64,000 nucleotides of DNA. Source: Halocatena marina (lineage in GTDB: Archaea; Halobacteriota; Halobacteria; Halobacteriales; Haloarculaceae). The notes beneath the pieces are model-generated. The model ran no database searches, was not told where the DNA came from, and saw only the letters and a list, made by a program, of their open reading frames with translations. The translations under genes and the position numbers were made by a program. Where the stretch lies: positions 2,232,001 to 2,296,000 of the forward strand of contig NZ_CP109785.1 of the NCBI RefSeq assembly GCF_025913575.1, written 5' to 3'. Positions 1-8,586 of this stretch are shown here, one piece after another; position 1 is the first letter of the stretch; the number at the start of each line of letters is the position of its first letter.

Positions 1-525
1 ATCGATATTCTCATCAACAACGCCGGAATGGTCGATGCTCGTTCTCGGATGAAAGATTACGACGACGACATCTGGGATCGTGATATGTCCATCAACCTCA
101 CCGGAACGTACAATATCACCCGCGAGGTGTTTCCGGCGATGTGTGAGCGTGAGTGGGGTCGTATCATCAACATGTCCTCGATGGCCGGTTGGCAGGGCGG
201 TTTCGGACAAGCATCCTATGCGGCGACGAAGGCCGCGCTCATCGGCTTCGGGAAGACGCTCGCGCTCGAAGGTGCACAGAGTGGCGTTACGTGCAATATC
301 GTGACACCAAACATCGTCGTCGGCGCGCTTGCAGACCTTCCTGTCGAACAGCTTGAGCAGGTCGATGAGCATTTCGCTCGCATTGCAAAGGCAACGCCGA
401 TGAGACAGCTTGGCCGTGAAGAAGACGTTTCTAACCTCGTTGCGTTCCTCTGTAGCGAACAGGCAAGCTACATCACTGGTCAGGTCGTTGGCGTCACGGG
501 TGGCGTCGATCTATTCAGTTTCTGA
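1..525 (+). CDS. SDR-family oxidoreductase, 5' end cut by window
   Basis: The reading frame is open from base 1, so the N-terminal Rossmann glycine motif lies outside the window. What remains starts with the NNAG motif (ILINNAG), continues through the catalytic Ser region (INMSSMAG) and the YAATK active-site Tyr/Lys, and ends in the usual ITGQ...GG C-terminus. This is the pattern of FabG-like 3-oxoacyl-(ACP/CoA) reductases, which reduce a beta-keto group with NAD(P)H. The downstream SCP2-like and acyl-CoA dehydrogenase genes suggest an acyl-CoA substrate. The exact substrate cannot be told. It is similar in type to the complete SDR at 63008-63751. Confidence 0.9.
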   Translation: MDILINNAGMVDARSRMKDYDDDIWDRDMSINLTGTYNITREVFPAMCEREWGRIINMSSMAGWQGGFGQASYAATKAALIGFGKTLALEGAQSGVTCNIVTPNIVVGALADLPVEQLEQVDEHFARIAKATPMRQLGREEDVSNLVAFLCSEQASYITGQVVGVTGGVDLFSF

Positions 526-686
526 TTATACCCAACCGTTCTCTCTGATTCGCTGGTCAACCAACGGCGAATACAGCCGAGAGAGACAGTCGTACATAAA
601 TTACCTCTGATACGCGGCAGTATTGTCAACATTAATGATAGTGAATATAGGATCGTCTGGTGGCCATCCGTCACGACAGAATCATC

Positions 687-1412
687 ATGAGTACCCAAGA
701 ATACACCATCGAGCAGTATTTTCCGACAGAGCCATGGCTAGAGACGTACGGACAGCGCTTAGACCAGAGTGATCGGTTATCCGATACCGGCTCTGGATGG
801 GGCGTCGGTTGGGAAGGCGGTATGGTGTTTCAGATTACGAACGTTCCACTCGGAGACCGCACCATCGCAGACCTTCCGGAAGAACTCGTCGACTCGGTCG
901 AAGCTTCACTCGATTCGCTGTCGGACGATGAGCTTGAAAGAATTATTTCGGCCGCTCCTGAGGACGTTCAGGCGGACATAACCGATCGATCGGGATCACT
1001 CCGAGAGCAGGCCTGTGTGGAGATCATGGAAACGTCACTCGACGAAAGTTCCGACCGCATGTGGTCCGAACTAGAAGCCGAGATTCCCGAACTGTTGTTG
1101 GAACTAATCGAGCAGACTGAGGAATATATCATCGACGGCTCAGTCGTCTACTCGTATCTTGATCTCCACGATGGAGGTTGTCAGAACGTGGATATTCTCA
1201 CGAGTCTTGACGAGCGCGAACACGGGTTCGTCATCTCCGGAGAGTACTCCCAGTGGAAGAAGCTTGTCAGCGGTGAAGCAAACGTCATCAACCAGATCAT
1301 GGGTGGCAAGATGGAAGTCGATGGGGATATGCAAAAGATCCTTCAGTACTCGGACGCTGCCGTCACGATGACGGAAGTTTCGGCGGAAACAGACGCCCGA
1401 TTCCTCTTCTAA
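687..1412 (+). CDS. SCP2 sterol-binding-like domain protein (paralogue of 3618-4235)
   Basis: A 241-residue acidic protein. The C-terminal third has the SCP2 pattern: a G-x-Y-x-x-W segment (SGEYSQWKKL), then a GxxNxxxxxMxGKxxxxGDMxxxL stretch, as in sterol-carrier-type lipid-binding domains. The N-terminal part carries a GSGWGVGW motif shared with the protein at 3618-4235, so the two are paralogues with a common N-terminal half. No signal peptide or membrane segment is seen. I chose ATG 687 over GTG 660 because it gives the same N-terminal length before the shared PTE-W motif as in the paralogue. It lies just upstream of another SCP2 protein and an acyl-CoA dehydrogenase, which suggests a role in binding or presenting acyl-CoA. 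The function is inferred. Confidence 0.75.
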   Translation: MSTQEYTIEQYFPTEPWLETYGQRLDQSDRLSDTGSGWGVGWEGGMVFQITNVPLGDRTIADLPEELVDSVEASLDSLSDDELERIISAAPEDVQADITDRSGSLREQACVEIMETSLDESSDRMWSELEAEIPELLLELIEQTEEYIIDGSVVYSYLDLHDGGCQNVDILTSLDEREHGFVISGEYSQWKKLVSGEANVINQIMGGKMEVDGDMQKILQYSDAAVTMTEVSAETDARFLF

Positions 1413-1539
1413 CGAACCGTTCTGCATCATTCAGCCGCATATAAACACCCTAGTATCCAATGAGATAGATCCATTCTCGTTTCCCTGGTACAGTGAGGTA
1501 CAACCGGCCCACAGACGCGGGTCGACAGAAACGAGACCA

Positions 1540-2112
1540 ATGACTGACGATGACCTCATTCAACGGATCGAAGAATCGTTCGAGAAAGACGACGCAGAGC
1601 TCGAATCGGAACTACCGGGGTTGCTCGACGACATCGACGGCCAATCCGACGACATCGTACGTGAGCACCCAGAGCTCATCTCACGAATCCTCGCTCGGAT
1701 GAGCGAGATGGACATCGCGTCGTTCGTCTCCGCGAATCCTGAGACGGCAGATCAGTTTCAAGAACTGCTCTGGTCAGGCGTGCGGGTTGTCGCCGAGCGT
1801 AACGACACCGTTCAACAGCAGATCACCGACGACATCACCGTCAATTTCGAAGCCGAGGACTGTCCGATGACGGGTCATCTCGAAGTGAACGCGACCGAAG
1901 AGACGATCAGTGGAGGCGCTGGACATCTCGATGAGCCTGACCTTGCTATCACTGGCCCGGCAAGCGTGCTCGTCGGACTCATCACCGGGAACGTCGACCC
2001 AATTCAGGGATTCATGCAACAGCAGTACCAGATGGACGGTCCCGTCCAGAAGGGAACTCGACTGGCACCGATCATGAACACACTCTCAGACGAGGCACAG
2101 GCGGCTCAGTGA
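1540..2112 (+). CDS. SCP2 sterol-binding-like domain protein
   Basis: A 190-residue, strongly acidic soluble protein. The C-terminal half fits the SCP2 fold: a beta-rich segment, then a 'GPASVLVGLITGNVDP' stretch and the MDGPVQKG motif that corresponds to the GDM region of the family. It lacks the GSGWGVGW N-terminal half of its two neighbours and so is a more distant relative. It ends one base before the start of the acyl-CoA dehydrogenase, so the two are surely cotranscribed. Lipid or acyl-CoA binding is inferred from the family and the context. Confidence 0.75.
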   Translation: MTDDDLIQRIEESFEKDDAELESELPGLLDDIDGQSDDIVREHPELISRILARMSEMDIASFVSANPETADQFQELLWSGVRVVAERNDTVQQQITDDITVNFEAEDCPMTGHLEVNATEETISGGAGHLDEPDLAITGPASVLVGLITGNVDPIQGFMQQQYQMDGPVQKGTRLAPIMNTLSDEAQAAQ

Positions 2113-2113
2113 A

Positions 2114-3322
2114 ATGCGCTTGACCGACGAGCAGGAGGCGTTCCGGGCCGATCTCCGTGGGTACCTTCAGGAGAACGTTGATCCGGTTGTCGACGAATTA
2201 GACAGGAATGGGCCGATGGATCGAGAGACGCTGATGGGGTTCGTCTCCGACCTTCGAGAGCTGGGGATCGGATTCGATCCGGAGACAGCTCCGGAGTTCT
2301 TCGGTGACGTATGGAAGTTCATGCTCACCGCAGAGGAAGTCAGCTACGTCTGGCCCAGCTTGAACGTTGGACTGATGATGTCGTTCCCGTCGGTGTTCGT
2401 TCGGTTCGCTTCCGAGGAAACCCGTGAGGCGATGCTCCCGAAGCTCGAAGCCGGTGAGTGTCTTGGATCGCTTGCGGTGAGCGAACCGAGTGGGGGAAGC
2501 GACACTGCTCGGCCTCGCACGACCGCCCGCAAGGATGGCGATGAGTTCGTGATCGACGGCGAGAAGATCTGGGTCGGGAACGCTCACTACGCGGACGTGT
2601 GTCTCGTAGTCGCCCACGACGAGTCGACGGGGGCACAGGACATGTTCCTCGTCGATCGTGAGAACGCCTCCTTCGAGACCGAAGAGCTGGATAAGCTCGG
2701 CTGGAGAGGCGTCTCGAATGCACGAATCACGTTCGATTCAGTGCGTGTGCACGAGGATAATCGCCTCTCATCAATCTTCAGCAACGCGATCATGGACGGC
2801 TACGAGATGAACGAGATCGTTCCGTTCCCAGAGAGCGTCACGCAGTTGTTCTTCGAACAGAAGCCTCTCAATGCGACGTTCTCGTTCATGCGAACGGGCA
2901 TGTCGTTCATGGCTGTTGGCATTATGCAAGCTGCCGTCGACGAGGCGCTCGCGTATGCGACCGACCGCGAGACGTTTGGCAAACCGATTGCCCAACACCA
3001 ACTCATCCAAGAGAAACTCTACGATATGAAAGCAGGACTGGAGACGTCCCGCCAGCTCTCTCGACGCGCTGCTGAGCTGCTTGAAGAGGGTGATCCCGAG
3101 GCACGGCTCATGTCTTCGCTTGCAAAAGGATACACCGCCGAGACGAGCAAAGACGTAACCGACGATGCGATTCAGGTCTTCGGAGCCGAGGGGCTCAAGC
3201 CCGAAAACCGACTCGAACGCTACTACCGAGATGCGCGGGTCATGACGATTCCAGACGGAACCACTGAAATCCAGAAGCTCATCGTCGGCTCCGAACTCAC
3301 AGATATGAGTGCGTACACGTGA
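2114..3322 (+). CDS. acyl-CoA dehydrogenase
   Basis: A 402-residue FAD-dependent enzyme that introduces the alpha-beta double bond into acyl-CoA thioesters. It has the normal family length. Family features are the substrate/FAD-binding stretch 'AVSEPSGGSDTARPRT', the 'DGEKIWVGNAHYADV' strand, the 'RETFGKPIAQHQLIQEKL' helix and the C-terminal 'QVFGAEG' and 'YRDARVMTIPDGTTEIQ' motifs. In this family the base is often the Glu of such a TxEIQ region or an internal Glu/Asp, so chain-length preference cannot be assigned. It is translationally close to the upstream SCP2 gene (1-base gap). A hairpin follows its stop codon. Cytoplasmic. Confidence 0.93.
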   Translation: MRLTDEQEAFRADLRGYLQENVDPVVDELDRNGPMDRETLMGFVSDLRELGIGFDPETAPEFFGDVWKFMLTAEEVSYVWPSLNVGLMMSFPSVFVRFASEETREAMLPKLEAGECLGSLAVSEPSGGSDTARPRTTARKDGDEFVIDGEKIWVGNAHYADVCLVVAHDESTGAQDMFLVDRENASFETEELDKLGWRGVSNARITFDSVRVHEDNRLSSIFSNAIMDGYEMNEIVPFPESVTQLFFEQKPLNATFSFMRTGMSFMAVGIMQAAVDEALAYATDRETFGKPIAQHQLIQEKLYDMKAGLETSRQLSRRAAELLEEGDPEARLMSSLAKGYTAETSKDVTDDAIQVFGAEGLKPENRLERYYRDARVMTIPDGTTEIQKLIVGSELTDMSAYT

Positions 3323-3356
3323 GAGTGTGTAGCGGCCAGCGAATAGACTGCCAGGA

Positions 3357-3377
3357 ATGGGCGTAACGAACGCCCAT
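3357..3377 (+). terminator. hairpin after the acyl-CoA dehydrogenase gene
   Basis: A perfect 8-bp stem (ATGGGCGT / ACGCCCAT) with a 5-base loop lies 34 bases after the acyl-CoA dehydrogenase stop. An AT-rich stretch with a T4 run follows about 20 bases later. It is plausibly a transcript end or 3' stabilising hairpin. Intrinsic hairpin terminators are not well established in haloarchaea, so the role is tentative. Confidence 0.4.
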
Positions 3378-3617
3378 CGATCATCGAGTGATCACGATTT
3401 TCTGGATGTCAACCACAGCCATGCGATTGTGATTAATTCACTCGATTGAGCCATGGCTGGTCTGTCCAACGAAATCACCGATCAACGTCACATACATGTC
3501 ATTAGATAATGTGCATCAGATGCCTCTATCGTGAACCGATTATTGGCAGTGAATATTAATTTCTATACATAAACATTTTCTCATCCAACACGTAATACTC
3601 ATCTATTTGTTCTGTCT

Positions 3618-4235
3618 GTGTCTACCCGGTGTGATAGAACGGTGTTATATCCGACAGAACAATGGTTAGAAAAATATAAGCAGCGGCTGAATGAGAATGA
3701 GCAACTCGACGATGCTGGATCGGGGTGGGGTGTTGGCTTCGATGGTGCGTTTCTCTTCGTCATTACAGATATTCCACTCGGAGAGACAACGATCGGTGAG
3801 TTACCCGAAGCGGCGCTCGAAGGCGTTCCGAAGTACCTCCACGACAAGTTAGCAGAGATTCCACTCGATCAAGCAGCGACGCTCATTAGCGAGGACATCC
3901 GACAACATCTCCCGGATCAAAGTCGTGAACTCCTCCGGCAGGTCGATGAATACATCGTCGACAGTACAGTGTACGCGTTCATCGGGCTGAAAGACGGTGG
4001 ATGTACCGAAGTCGACATTCTCAGTGGACCTGATGATCGGGAGACCGGCTTCATTCTCCGTGGTTCATACGAAACGTGGCAGGAAATCGTCGATGGAGAA
4101 CAGGATCCCATCCCAGCCGTGATGAGTGGTGATCTCAAGGTCGATGGAGACATGCAGCGGGTGCTCCAGTACGCGACTGCGACACAGCTCCTCGGAGACG
4201 TCGCAAGCGGGATCGAGACCACTCACCTGTTTTGA
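3618..4235 (+). CDS. SCP2 sterol-binding-like domain protein (paralogue of 687-1412)
   Basis: A 205-residue protein sharing with 687-1412 the N-terminal PTE-x-W-L-E-x-Y motif, the GSGWGVGF segment, 'PLGETTIGELP', and a C-terminal SCP2-type region (RGSYETWQEIVDGEQDP followed by KVDGDMQRVLQY). It is about 36 residues shorter than its paralogue, with the loss in the middle helical part. The GTG start at 3618 gives the same N-terminal spacing as the paralogue. A 295-base AT-rich gap separates it from the acyl-CoA dehydrogenase, so it probably has its own promoter. The lipid-binding role is inferred; no partner enzyme is evident. Confidence 0.75.
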   Translation: MSTRCDRTVLYPTEQWLEKYKQRLNENEQLDDAGSGWGVGFDGAFLFVITDIPLGETTIGELPEAALEGVPKYLHDKLAEIPLDQAATLISEDIRQHLPDQSRELLRQVDEYIVDSTVYAFIGLKDGGCTEVDILSGPDDRETGFILRGSYETWQEIVDGEQDPIPAVMSGDLKVDGDMQRVLQYATATQLLGDVASGIETTHLF

Positions 4236-4385
4236 ACGATGCTCGCTCAGGAACTGTTTGGTGTCGAGCGAGCGAAATGAAGTTTTCAAAATAACCTGAT
4301 GGGGCGTCGAACGTTTTCGTCCTAACGATTCGCACACGGAAATTGTATGACCCCGGTATATCATCGTTGCATTCATACGTCAGCT

Positions 4386-4979
4386 ATGGATGTGGATCTA
4401 CTCTCGCTGCTCGATGAGTTGCGCGCGATGGCACAGACCGGTCTCGCATACACCGACGATCCATACGACAGAGAGCGATACAATCGCTTGTTGGAGTTGG
4501 TCGAGATGTACTACGGGGAGACACTCAATCTTCCGGAGAGTGAGGTTCGAACACGACTCGCGGCAGAGCTCGGATACGTTACGCCAAAAGTCGGGGCGTC
4601 GGCTGCCATCTTCGATAGCGACGGTCGCCAACTGTTGATGAAACGGCCGGACAGCGGAACGTGGTGTTTCCCCGGTGGATACGTGGATGTGACCGAATCA
4701 CCGGCCGAAGCCGCAGTCCGAGAGGCAAAAGAAGAGACTGGATTGGACGTTGAAATCGCCGATCTCATCGATCACTATTACACGCCTCCCGATGGTCTCT
4801 ACGGACCACACGGTGCTGTCGCCGTGGTCTATCTGTGTGATGTTGTGGGAGGTGAGCTACGCCTCTCAGAAGGGGAGGCGTTGCAATTCTGGTCGATCGG
4901 AGACGTACCGGCGTGGTTTCGAGATCACGGTGAGGTTGCAATCGATGCACGAACAGCGTGGAACGAGCACACAGCGTGA
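4386..4979 (+). CDS. Nudix hydrolase with N-terminal Nudix-associated domain
   Basis: A 197-residue protein. Residues 1-60 form the helical N-terminal extension (LSLLDELRAMAQTGLAYT...DRERY) typical of the Nudix_N-type ADP-ribose/nucleoside diphosphate-X pyrophosphatases. The Nudix box is intact: GGYVDVTESPAEAAVREA followed by KEETGLD, giving the GX5EX7REUXEEXGU consensus with its metal-binding Glu residues. ATG 4386 is preferred because the N-terminal domain begins there; an upstream ATG at 4347 would add a non-conserved leader. It is a soluble hydrolase of nucleoside diphosphate derivatives. The substrate is unknown. Confidence 0.88.
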   Translation: MDVDLLSLLDELRAMAQTGLAYTDDPYDRERYNRLLELVEMYYGETLNLPESEVRTRLAAELGYVTPKVGASAAIFDSDGRQLLMKRPDSGTWCFPGGYVDVTESPAEAAVREAKEETGLDVEIADLIDHYYTPPDGLYGPHGAVAVVYLCDVVGGELRLSEGEALQFWSIGDVPAWFRDHGEVAIDARTAWNEHTA

Positions 4980-5073
4980 GCCAGAACCCAGATACTGGGA
5001 GTCATAAAGATTCTCGTGTGGTCACCAATCCCAGCAGAAGGAAATCTTGGGAGAACCTGATGAGATTTATCGA

Positions 5074-5751
5074 TCAGGCGCGTCGACCGTGGCGATCGAC
5101 AACGCGTTCCATCACGCTCCCCTCGGCTTTCTGGAGTAAATTCGAAGCGGTCGATGGAGCACAATCCAATCTGTTTGCGACATCTGCAACGGTGGCTTCC
5201 CGCGGGACATCGTAGAAGCCGAGATCAGCAGCCACTGTGACGGCCTCCAGTTGGCGGTCAGTCAGATCACCAGCGACCGTACTGTGGCGACGATCGTACT
5301 CGCCGATCGCGTTGACAGTGGTGTCGATCTCTTCGGGGAGTTCCTCGAGCATTTGTCGAATGTTTTCGCCCGTGCCGACGATGGTCATGTAGAAATCGCC
5401 CGCGTCGTCGTAGACAATCGGCGGGACGACGAGTAAGTCGAGTGCTATGAATGCGCGGCGCCACTCGATGTCTTCGTCTCGCGTTTCTTGGCAGACGTAC
5501 GTGTAAAACGATTGTTCATCAATCGGTGTCAGATCGTACCATCTGATCGATTCGACTGCGTTGAGTTTTGCTTCGTATCGCTCACGCTCGGCTTCGACGT
5601 AGAACAGTTCGTATTCGAGATCGAGATCACGCCCGATTACGTTCCACGCGTGCAGCTCTTCGTAGTAGACAGCATCTGACTCGCGAGCGAACCGCTGCAT
5701 CGGATGCATCATCCATCTCGGTTGTCGAAAACGCGCATCGAGATACTTCAT
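5074..5751 (-). CDS. Bat-type helix-turn-helix transcription regulator (HTH_10)
   Basis: A 225-residue protein with a C-terminal HTH_10 domain of the bacterio-opsin-activator type: 'LTDRQLEAVTVAADLGFYDVP' followed by a recognition region (ATVADVANRLDCAPSTASNLL). The N-terminal 150 residues are a sensor-like region without recognisable GAF or PAS motifs. Proteins of this build are abundant haloarchaeal transcription factors. A TATA box overlaps the alternative ATG at 5775, which puts transcription start at about 5752 and makes ATG 5751 (MKYLDAR) the leaderless start. Target genes are unknown; it is divergent from the membrane methyltransferase gene. Confidence 0.85.
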   Translation of the reverse strand: MKYLDARFRQPRWMMHPMQRFARESDAVYYEELHAWNVIGRDLDLEYELFYVEAERERYEAKLNAVESIRWYDLTPIDEQSFYTYVCQETRDEDIEWRRAFIALDLLVVPPIVYDDAGDFYMTIVGTGENIRQMLEELPEEIDTTVNAIGEYDRRHSTVAGDLTDRQLEAVTVAADLGFYDVPREATVADVANRLDCAPSTASNLLQKAEGSVMERVVDRHGRRA

Positions 5752-5771
5752 GTCGCGTTGTATGGTATGTT

Positions 5772-5783
5772 GCATATAAATCG
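5772..5783 (-). promoter_or_regulatory. TATA box of the Bat-type regulator
   Basis: On the minus strand this reads GATTTATATGC, a good haloarchaeal TATA element. Its centre is about 26 bases from ATG 5751, which is the expected spacing for a leaderless transcript. Because it overlaps the ATG at 5775, that upstream ATG cannot be the start of this transcript. Confidence 0.6.
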
Positions 5784-5879
5784 GCTAGTACTGACGTGAT
5801 AATCGACAGGTTTCGGCGCGAGCAACGGCATCATGTACTGATGCACAGCAACAATTCATCTCCATCTACTAACTCAGTA

Positions 5880-5888
5880 GAGGTGACC
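5880..5888 (+). promoter_or_regulatory. Shine-Dalgarno site deciding the GTG start at 5894
   Basis: GAGGTGACC matches the haloarchaeal anti-Shine-Dalgarno (GGAGGTGATC core) and ends 5 bases before GTG 5894. It supports translation from that GTG. Confidence 0.6.
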
Positions 5889-5893
5889 GGTAC

Positions 5894-6508
5894 GTGACAT
5901 CGACATTGGCGTGGGCGATCTTCGTGATTGGTGCCGTCGCGGGGACGCTCAATACGATCGGTGTCGTGGCCAGCGCCCTCGGTTGGTATGAGTACTACCC
6001 ACCCGGTGAGAAGGGATGGAAGTTTTACAGCTTGTGGGGTCTCTCGCACGTTTTGAATGTCAGTCTCCTCGCGCTCGCGTATCTTGAGTGGGGGACGCTC
6101 GGATTGCCGGGCTGGACGTTTTCGACTGGTCTCGTGCTCTTCATATTCGGCTACGCCATCGCTATCGCCGCCGGACACGACCTCGGATTCCATGAGACCA
6201 CGGGGAGAGCCGGGGAGTTACGAACTGGAGGCTGGTATCGTTTCTCTCGAAATCCACAGTACGTCGGATATATTCTGGCAACAGTCGGTTACATTCTGTG
6301 GACTGATGCGGTGCTCGTTGTACCGTTGGCTGGTATCTACTTGCTGTGGTGGTTCGTGTTCCCGTTCGCCGAGGAACCATGGCTACGCGAGCAGTATGGC
6401 GAGCCGTACGAGCAGTACGCCCAGCGTATCCCTCGCTACATCGGTAGCGAGACAGTGCGAGCACTCGGCAAGCGAGGTGATGACGCCCAACAGCAGACAC
6501 AAGGATAG
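5894..6508 (+). CDS. integral membrane methyltransferase (isoprenylcysteine/phospholipid methyltransferase-like)
   Basis: A 204-residue protein with about five hydrophobic membrane segments. The C-terminal half has the signature of the ICMT/PEMT/NnrU-type membrane methyltransferases: 'GWYRFSRNPQYVGYI' (the RxxRNPxYxG motif) and 'EEPWLREQYGEPYEQYAQRIPRYI' split around the EEPxLxxxFGxxYxxYxxxVPR consensus, the S-adenosylmethionine-binding region. It probably methylates a membrane lipid or prenylated group. The substrate is unknown. The GTG start is backed by a strong Shine-Dalgarno sequence. Confidence 0.8.
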   Translation: MTSTLAWAIFVIGAVAGTLNTIGVVASALGWYEYYPPGEKGWKFYSLWGLSHVLNVSLLALAYLEWGTLGLPGWTFSTGLVLFIFGYAIAIAAGHDLGFHETTGRAGELRTGGWYRFSRNPQYVGYILATVGYILWTDAVLVVPLAGIYLLWWFVFPFAEEPWLREQYGEPYEQYAQRIPRYIGSETVRALGKRGDDAQQQTQG

Positions 6509-6597
6509 ATCGTGCTGGTGACTCGCCCGAGCAACGTATCCGGTGTGAGTCGTCCATTCCTCAACCTTTAACAGCCAGCCCGTAGTTGGTACGCAGT

Positions 6598-6605
6598 GAG
6601 GTGAT
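6598..6605 (+). promoter_or_regulatory. Shine-Dalgarno site of sod
   Basis: GAGGTGAT, an exact match to the core anti-Shine-Dalgarno complement, sits 5 bases before ATG 6611. It marks sod as a leadered message, unlike many neighbours. A TATA-like CCTTTAAC lies near 6564-6571. Confidence 0.6.
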
Positions 6606-6610
6606 ATACG

Positions 6611-7222
6611 ATGGCTGAACACTCTAATCCCGAACTGCCACCGCTCCCGTATGACTACGACGCTCTTGAGCCGCATATCTCCGAACAAGTGCTCACATGG
6701 CACCACGACACCCACCATCAGGGGTATGTAAATGGTCTCGAAAGCGCCGAGGAAACGCTTGCAGAGAACCGTGCGAGTGGTGACTTCGGTACAACCGGAG
6801 GCGCACTCTCTAACGTTACCCACAACGGCTGTGGTCATTATCTCCACACGTTGTTCTGGGAGAACATGTCCCCGAACGGCGGCGGCGAGCCGGATGGTGA
6901 ACTCGCTGCGCGCATCGAGGAGGACTTTGGCTCCTACGAAGGTTGGAAAGGCGAGTTCGAGGCCGCTGCGAGTGCCGCGGGCGGCTGGGCGCTTCTGGTC
7001 TACGATCCCGTCGCAAAGCAACTTCGCAACGTTGCCGTCGACAAGCACGACCAAGGTGCGTTGTGGGGCGCACACCCCATTCTCGCGCTCGATGTCTGGG
7101 AACACTCCTACTACTACGACTACGGACCGGACCGTGGTTCGTTCATTGACGCCTTCTTCGAAGTCGTCGACTGGGACAACACCGCAGAAGAGTACGAGAC
7201 GGTTGTCTCGACCTTCGAATAA
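6611..7222 (+). CDS. sod: superoxide dismutase (Mn/Fe family)
   Basis: A 203-residue cytoplasmic enzyme that converts superoxide to oxygen and hydrogen peroxide. All four metal ligands of the Mn/Fe family are present: His31 (HHDTHHQGYV), His79 (HYLHTLFW), and the Asp and His of DVWEHSYYYDYG near residues 163 and 167. The length is as expected for a single-domain subunit. The metal cannot be decided from sequence alone, though haloarchaeal members are usually the Mn type. It stands alone between unrelated genes, with its own leader and Shine-Dalgarno site. Confidence 0.97.
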   Translation: MAEHSNPELPPLPYDYDALEPHISEQVLTWHHDTHHQGYVNGLESAEETLAENRASGDFGTTGGALSNVTHNGCGHYLHTLFWENMSPNGGGEPDGELAARIEEDFGSYEGWKGEFEAAASAAGGWALLVYDPVAKQLRNVAVDKHDQGALWGAHPILALDVWEHSYYYDYGPDRGSFIDAFFEVVDWDNTAEEYETVVSTFE

Positions 7223-7460
7223 GCGCGTTACAGACGGGGTCGTCAATCTTCGATTTCTTTTGGGCAGCTGAAGAGAATCAGTGTGACACTGTTGGACTCT
7301 ATTCTCGGGAGAGACTGATAGCATTGATACAACGGCTTCGTATCAGAAGGTATAGATTTCGATCGGTTATGCGCACAGACAAATCGGCTCCGATCGATGG
7401 CTACGTCAGATCGACGACGGAATCCTACAATTTTAGTCGTGGGAGAGTGTCAAGACCGCT

Positions 7461-7724
7461 ATGCCACGTTCGAAAGATGCGTTCGAGCACGTTCGTCCTC
7501 TCGATTTTAAAGCGCCCGAGGACGTGCTTGACGCCGATATGATGTACACCACGTACGAGATCGCACGGCTGTTACAGGGACTTGATCCAGAGCGAGACCT
7601 CGATGCCGAAACGGAGGCCGTTCTCTTAGATTGGGCTATTCCGTGGATAATGGTCAACGCTGAATCGTTCGTGTTCGCCAAGCCAACAGCCGACGACGAA
7701 CCGGGGTACTACGGGTTGGCGTAA
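7461..7724 (+). CDS. small conserved haloarchaeal protein, coupled to P-loop ATPase
   Basis: An 87-residue acidic protein with no membrane segment or metal motif. It looks like one of the haloarchaeal proteins of unknown function, probably the DUF5827 type, but I am not certain of that name. Its stop codon overlaps the start of the next gene in an ATGA-type arrangement (TAATG), so the two are translationally coupled and probably work together. A TATA-like CAATTTTAG near 7427-7435 would give a transcript starting right at ATG 7461. Confidence 0.75.
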   Translation: MPRSKDAFEHVRPLDFKAPEDVLDADMMYTTYEIARLLQGLDPERDLDAETEAVLLDWAIPWIMVNAESFVFAKPTADDEPGYYGLA

Positions 7725-8545
7725 TGAATCTGCTCGTCGCCAGCAACGCGCGGGTTGATGGTGGAAAGACGACGTTTTCAGTCGGACTGCTCGATTACAT
7801 CAGTGGCACTGGATTCAAGCCACGTGCTGGCAACGACTACTGGTTCGACCACGACGACTACCGGGATGCCATCGAACGAGGTCGTCTCTACGGGAAAGAC
7901 GCTCGACGGCTCGCTGCAGCGAGTACGACCCGTCTTACGCCTGAAGATCTCAATCCGATTCACCGGCTCTGGCGACCTGCTCCCGGTTCTAAAAAAGGAC
8001 TCCTCGACCGTTCAGACCGCGAGTTTGTCGTTGACCGGGTTGGAACAGGCGAAGCTGAAACACCAACGTACGTTGTGAACGGAACCGTCGAGCTTCCGGA
8101 GTCGGTTCAAACGGGGCTTTCGCTCGCGTCTGCGATTACGGTCGAGTCACTCACCGAGTTTAATGATGTGATGAAGCGCGTTCATATGCGCGCACTAGAG
8201 CAGATTAGTGAGCGAATTGAATCGGCCGACCGCGCTGTGATCGAATCGTACGGGGACATTGCCCGACCGCTCACAGGACTCACAACCGATGCCGTCGCAG
8301 TCGTCGAGCCGAGACGGGCGCGGATCTATGACGGCGAACGGTATGCGAATGCGTGTGAGGTTGCGAGTGGGAGTGCCCGCGAGGGGCGACTCGAAACCCG
8401 CGTCGATCGAGTACTCGGTCTTATCGAGCCACGAGCAACCGTTGAACTCCCAGCGCTCGAAAGCGAGACACGGACGAAACCAGAGCGAATAGCGGATACG
8501 TATGCCCCAGCGTACGAAGCGTTGGTGACAACAGCGCTCGGTTGA
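7724..8545 (+). CDS. P-loop ATPase-like protein, haloarchaeal
   Basis: A 273-residue protein that begins with a P-loop of the SIMIBI/dethiobiotin-synthetase kind: LLVASNARVDGGKTTFSVGLL, in which DGGKTT replaces the usual GxGKT/S. No clear Walker B Asp is seen; 'AVIESYGDIARPL' near residue 180 is a candidate switch region. The rest is unlike families I know well. It forms an operon with the 87-residue protein upstream. Nucleotide binding is likely. The partner and the reaction are unknown. Confidence 0.75.
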   Translation: MNLLVASNARVDGGKTTFSVGLLDYISGTGFKPRAGNDYWFDHDDYRDAIERGRLYGKDARRLAAASTTRLTPEDLNPIHRLWRPAPGSKKGLLDRSDREFVVDRVGTGEAETPTYVVNGTVELPESVQTGLSLASAITVESLTEFNDVMKRVHMRALEQISERIESADRAVIESYGDIARPLTGLTTDAVAVVEPRRARIYDGERYANACEVASGSAREGRLETRVDRVLGLIEPRATVELPALESETRTKPERIADTYAPAYEALVTTALG

Positions 8546-8586
8546 ACACTGAACCCAACCCTGCCGAACGAAACCGATGGATCGGC

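Noticed and set aside
6383..7324. 313-codon minus-strand frame covering sod
   Set aside because: Antisense to superoxide dismutase, which has all metal ligands; the translation has no family pattern.
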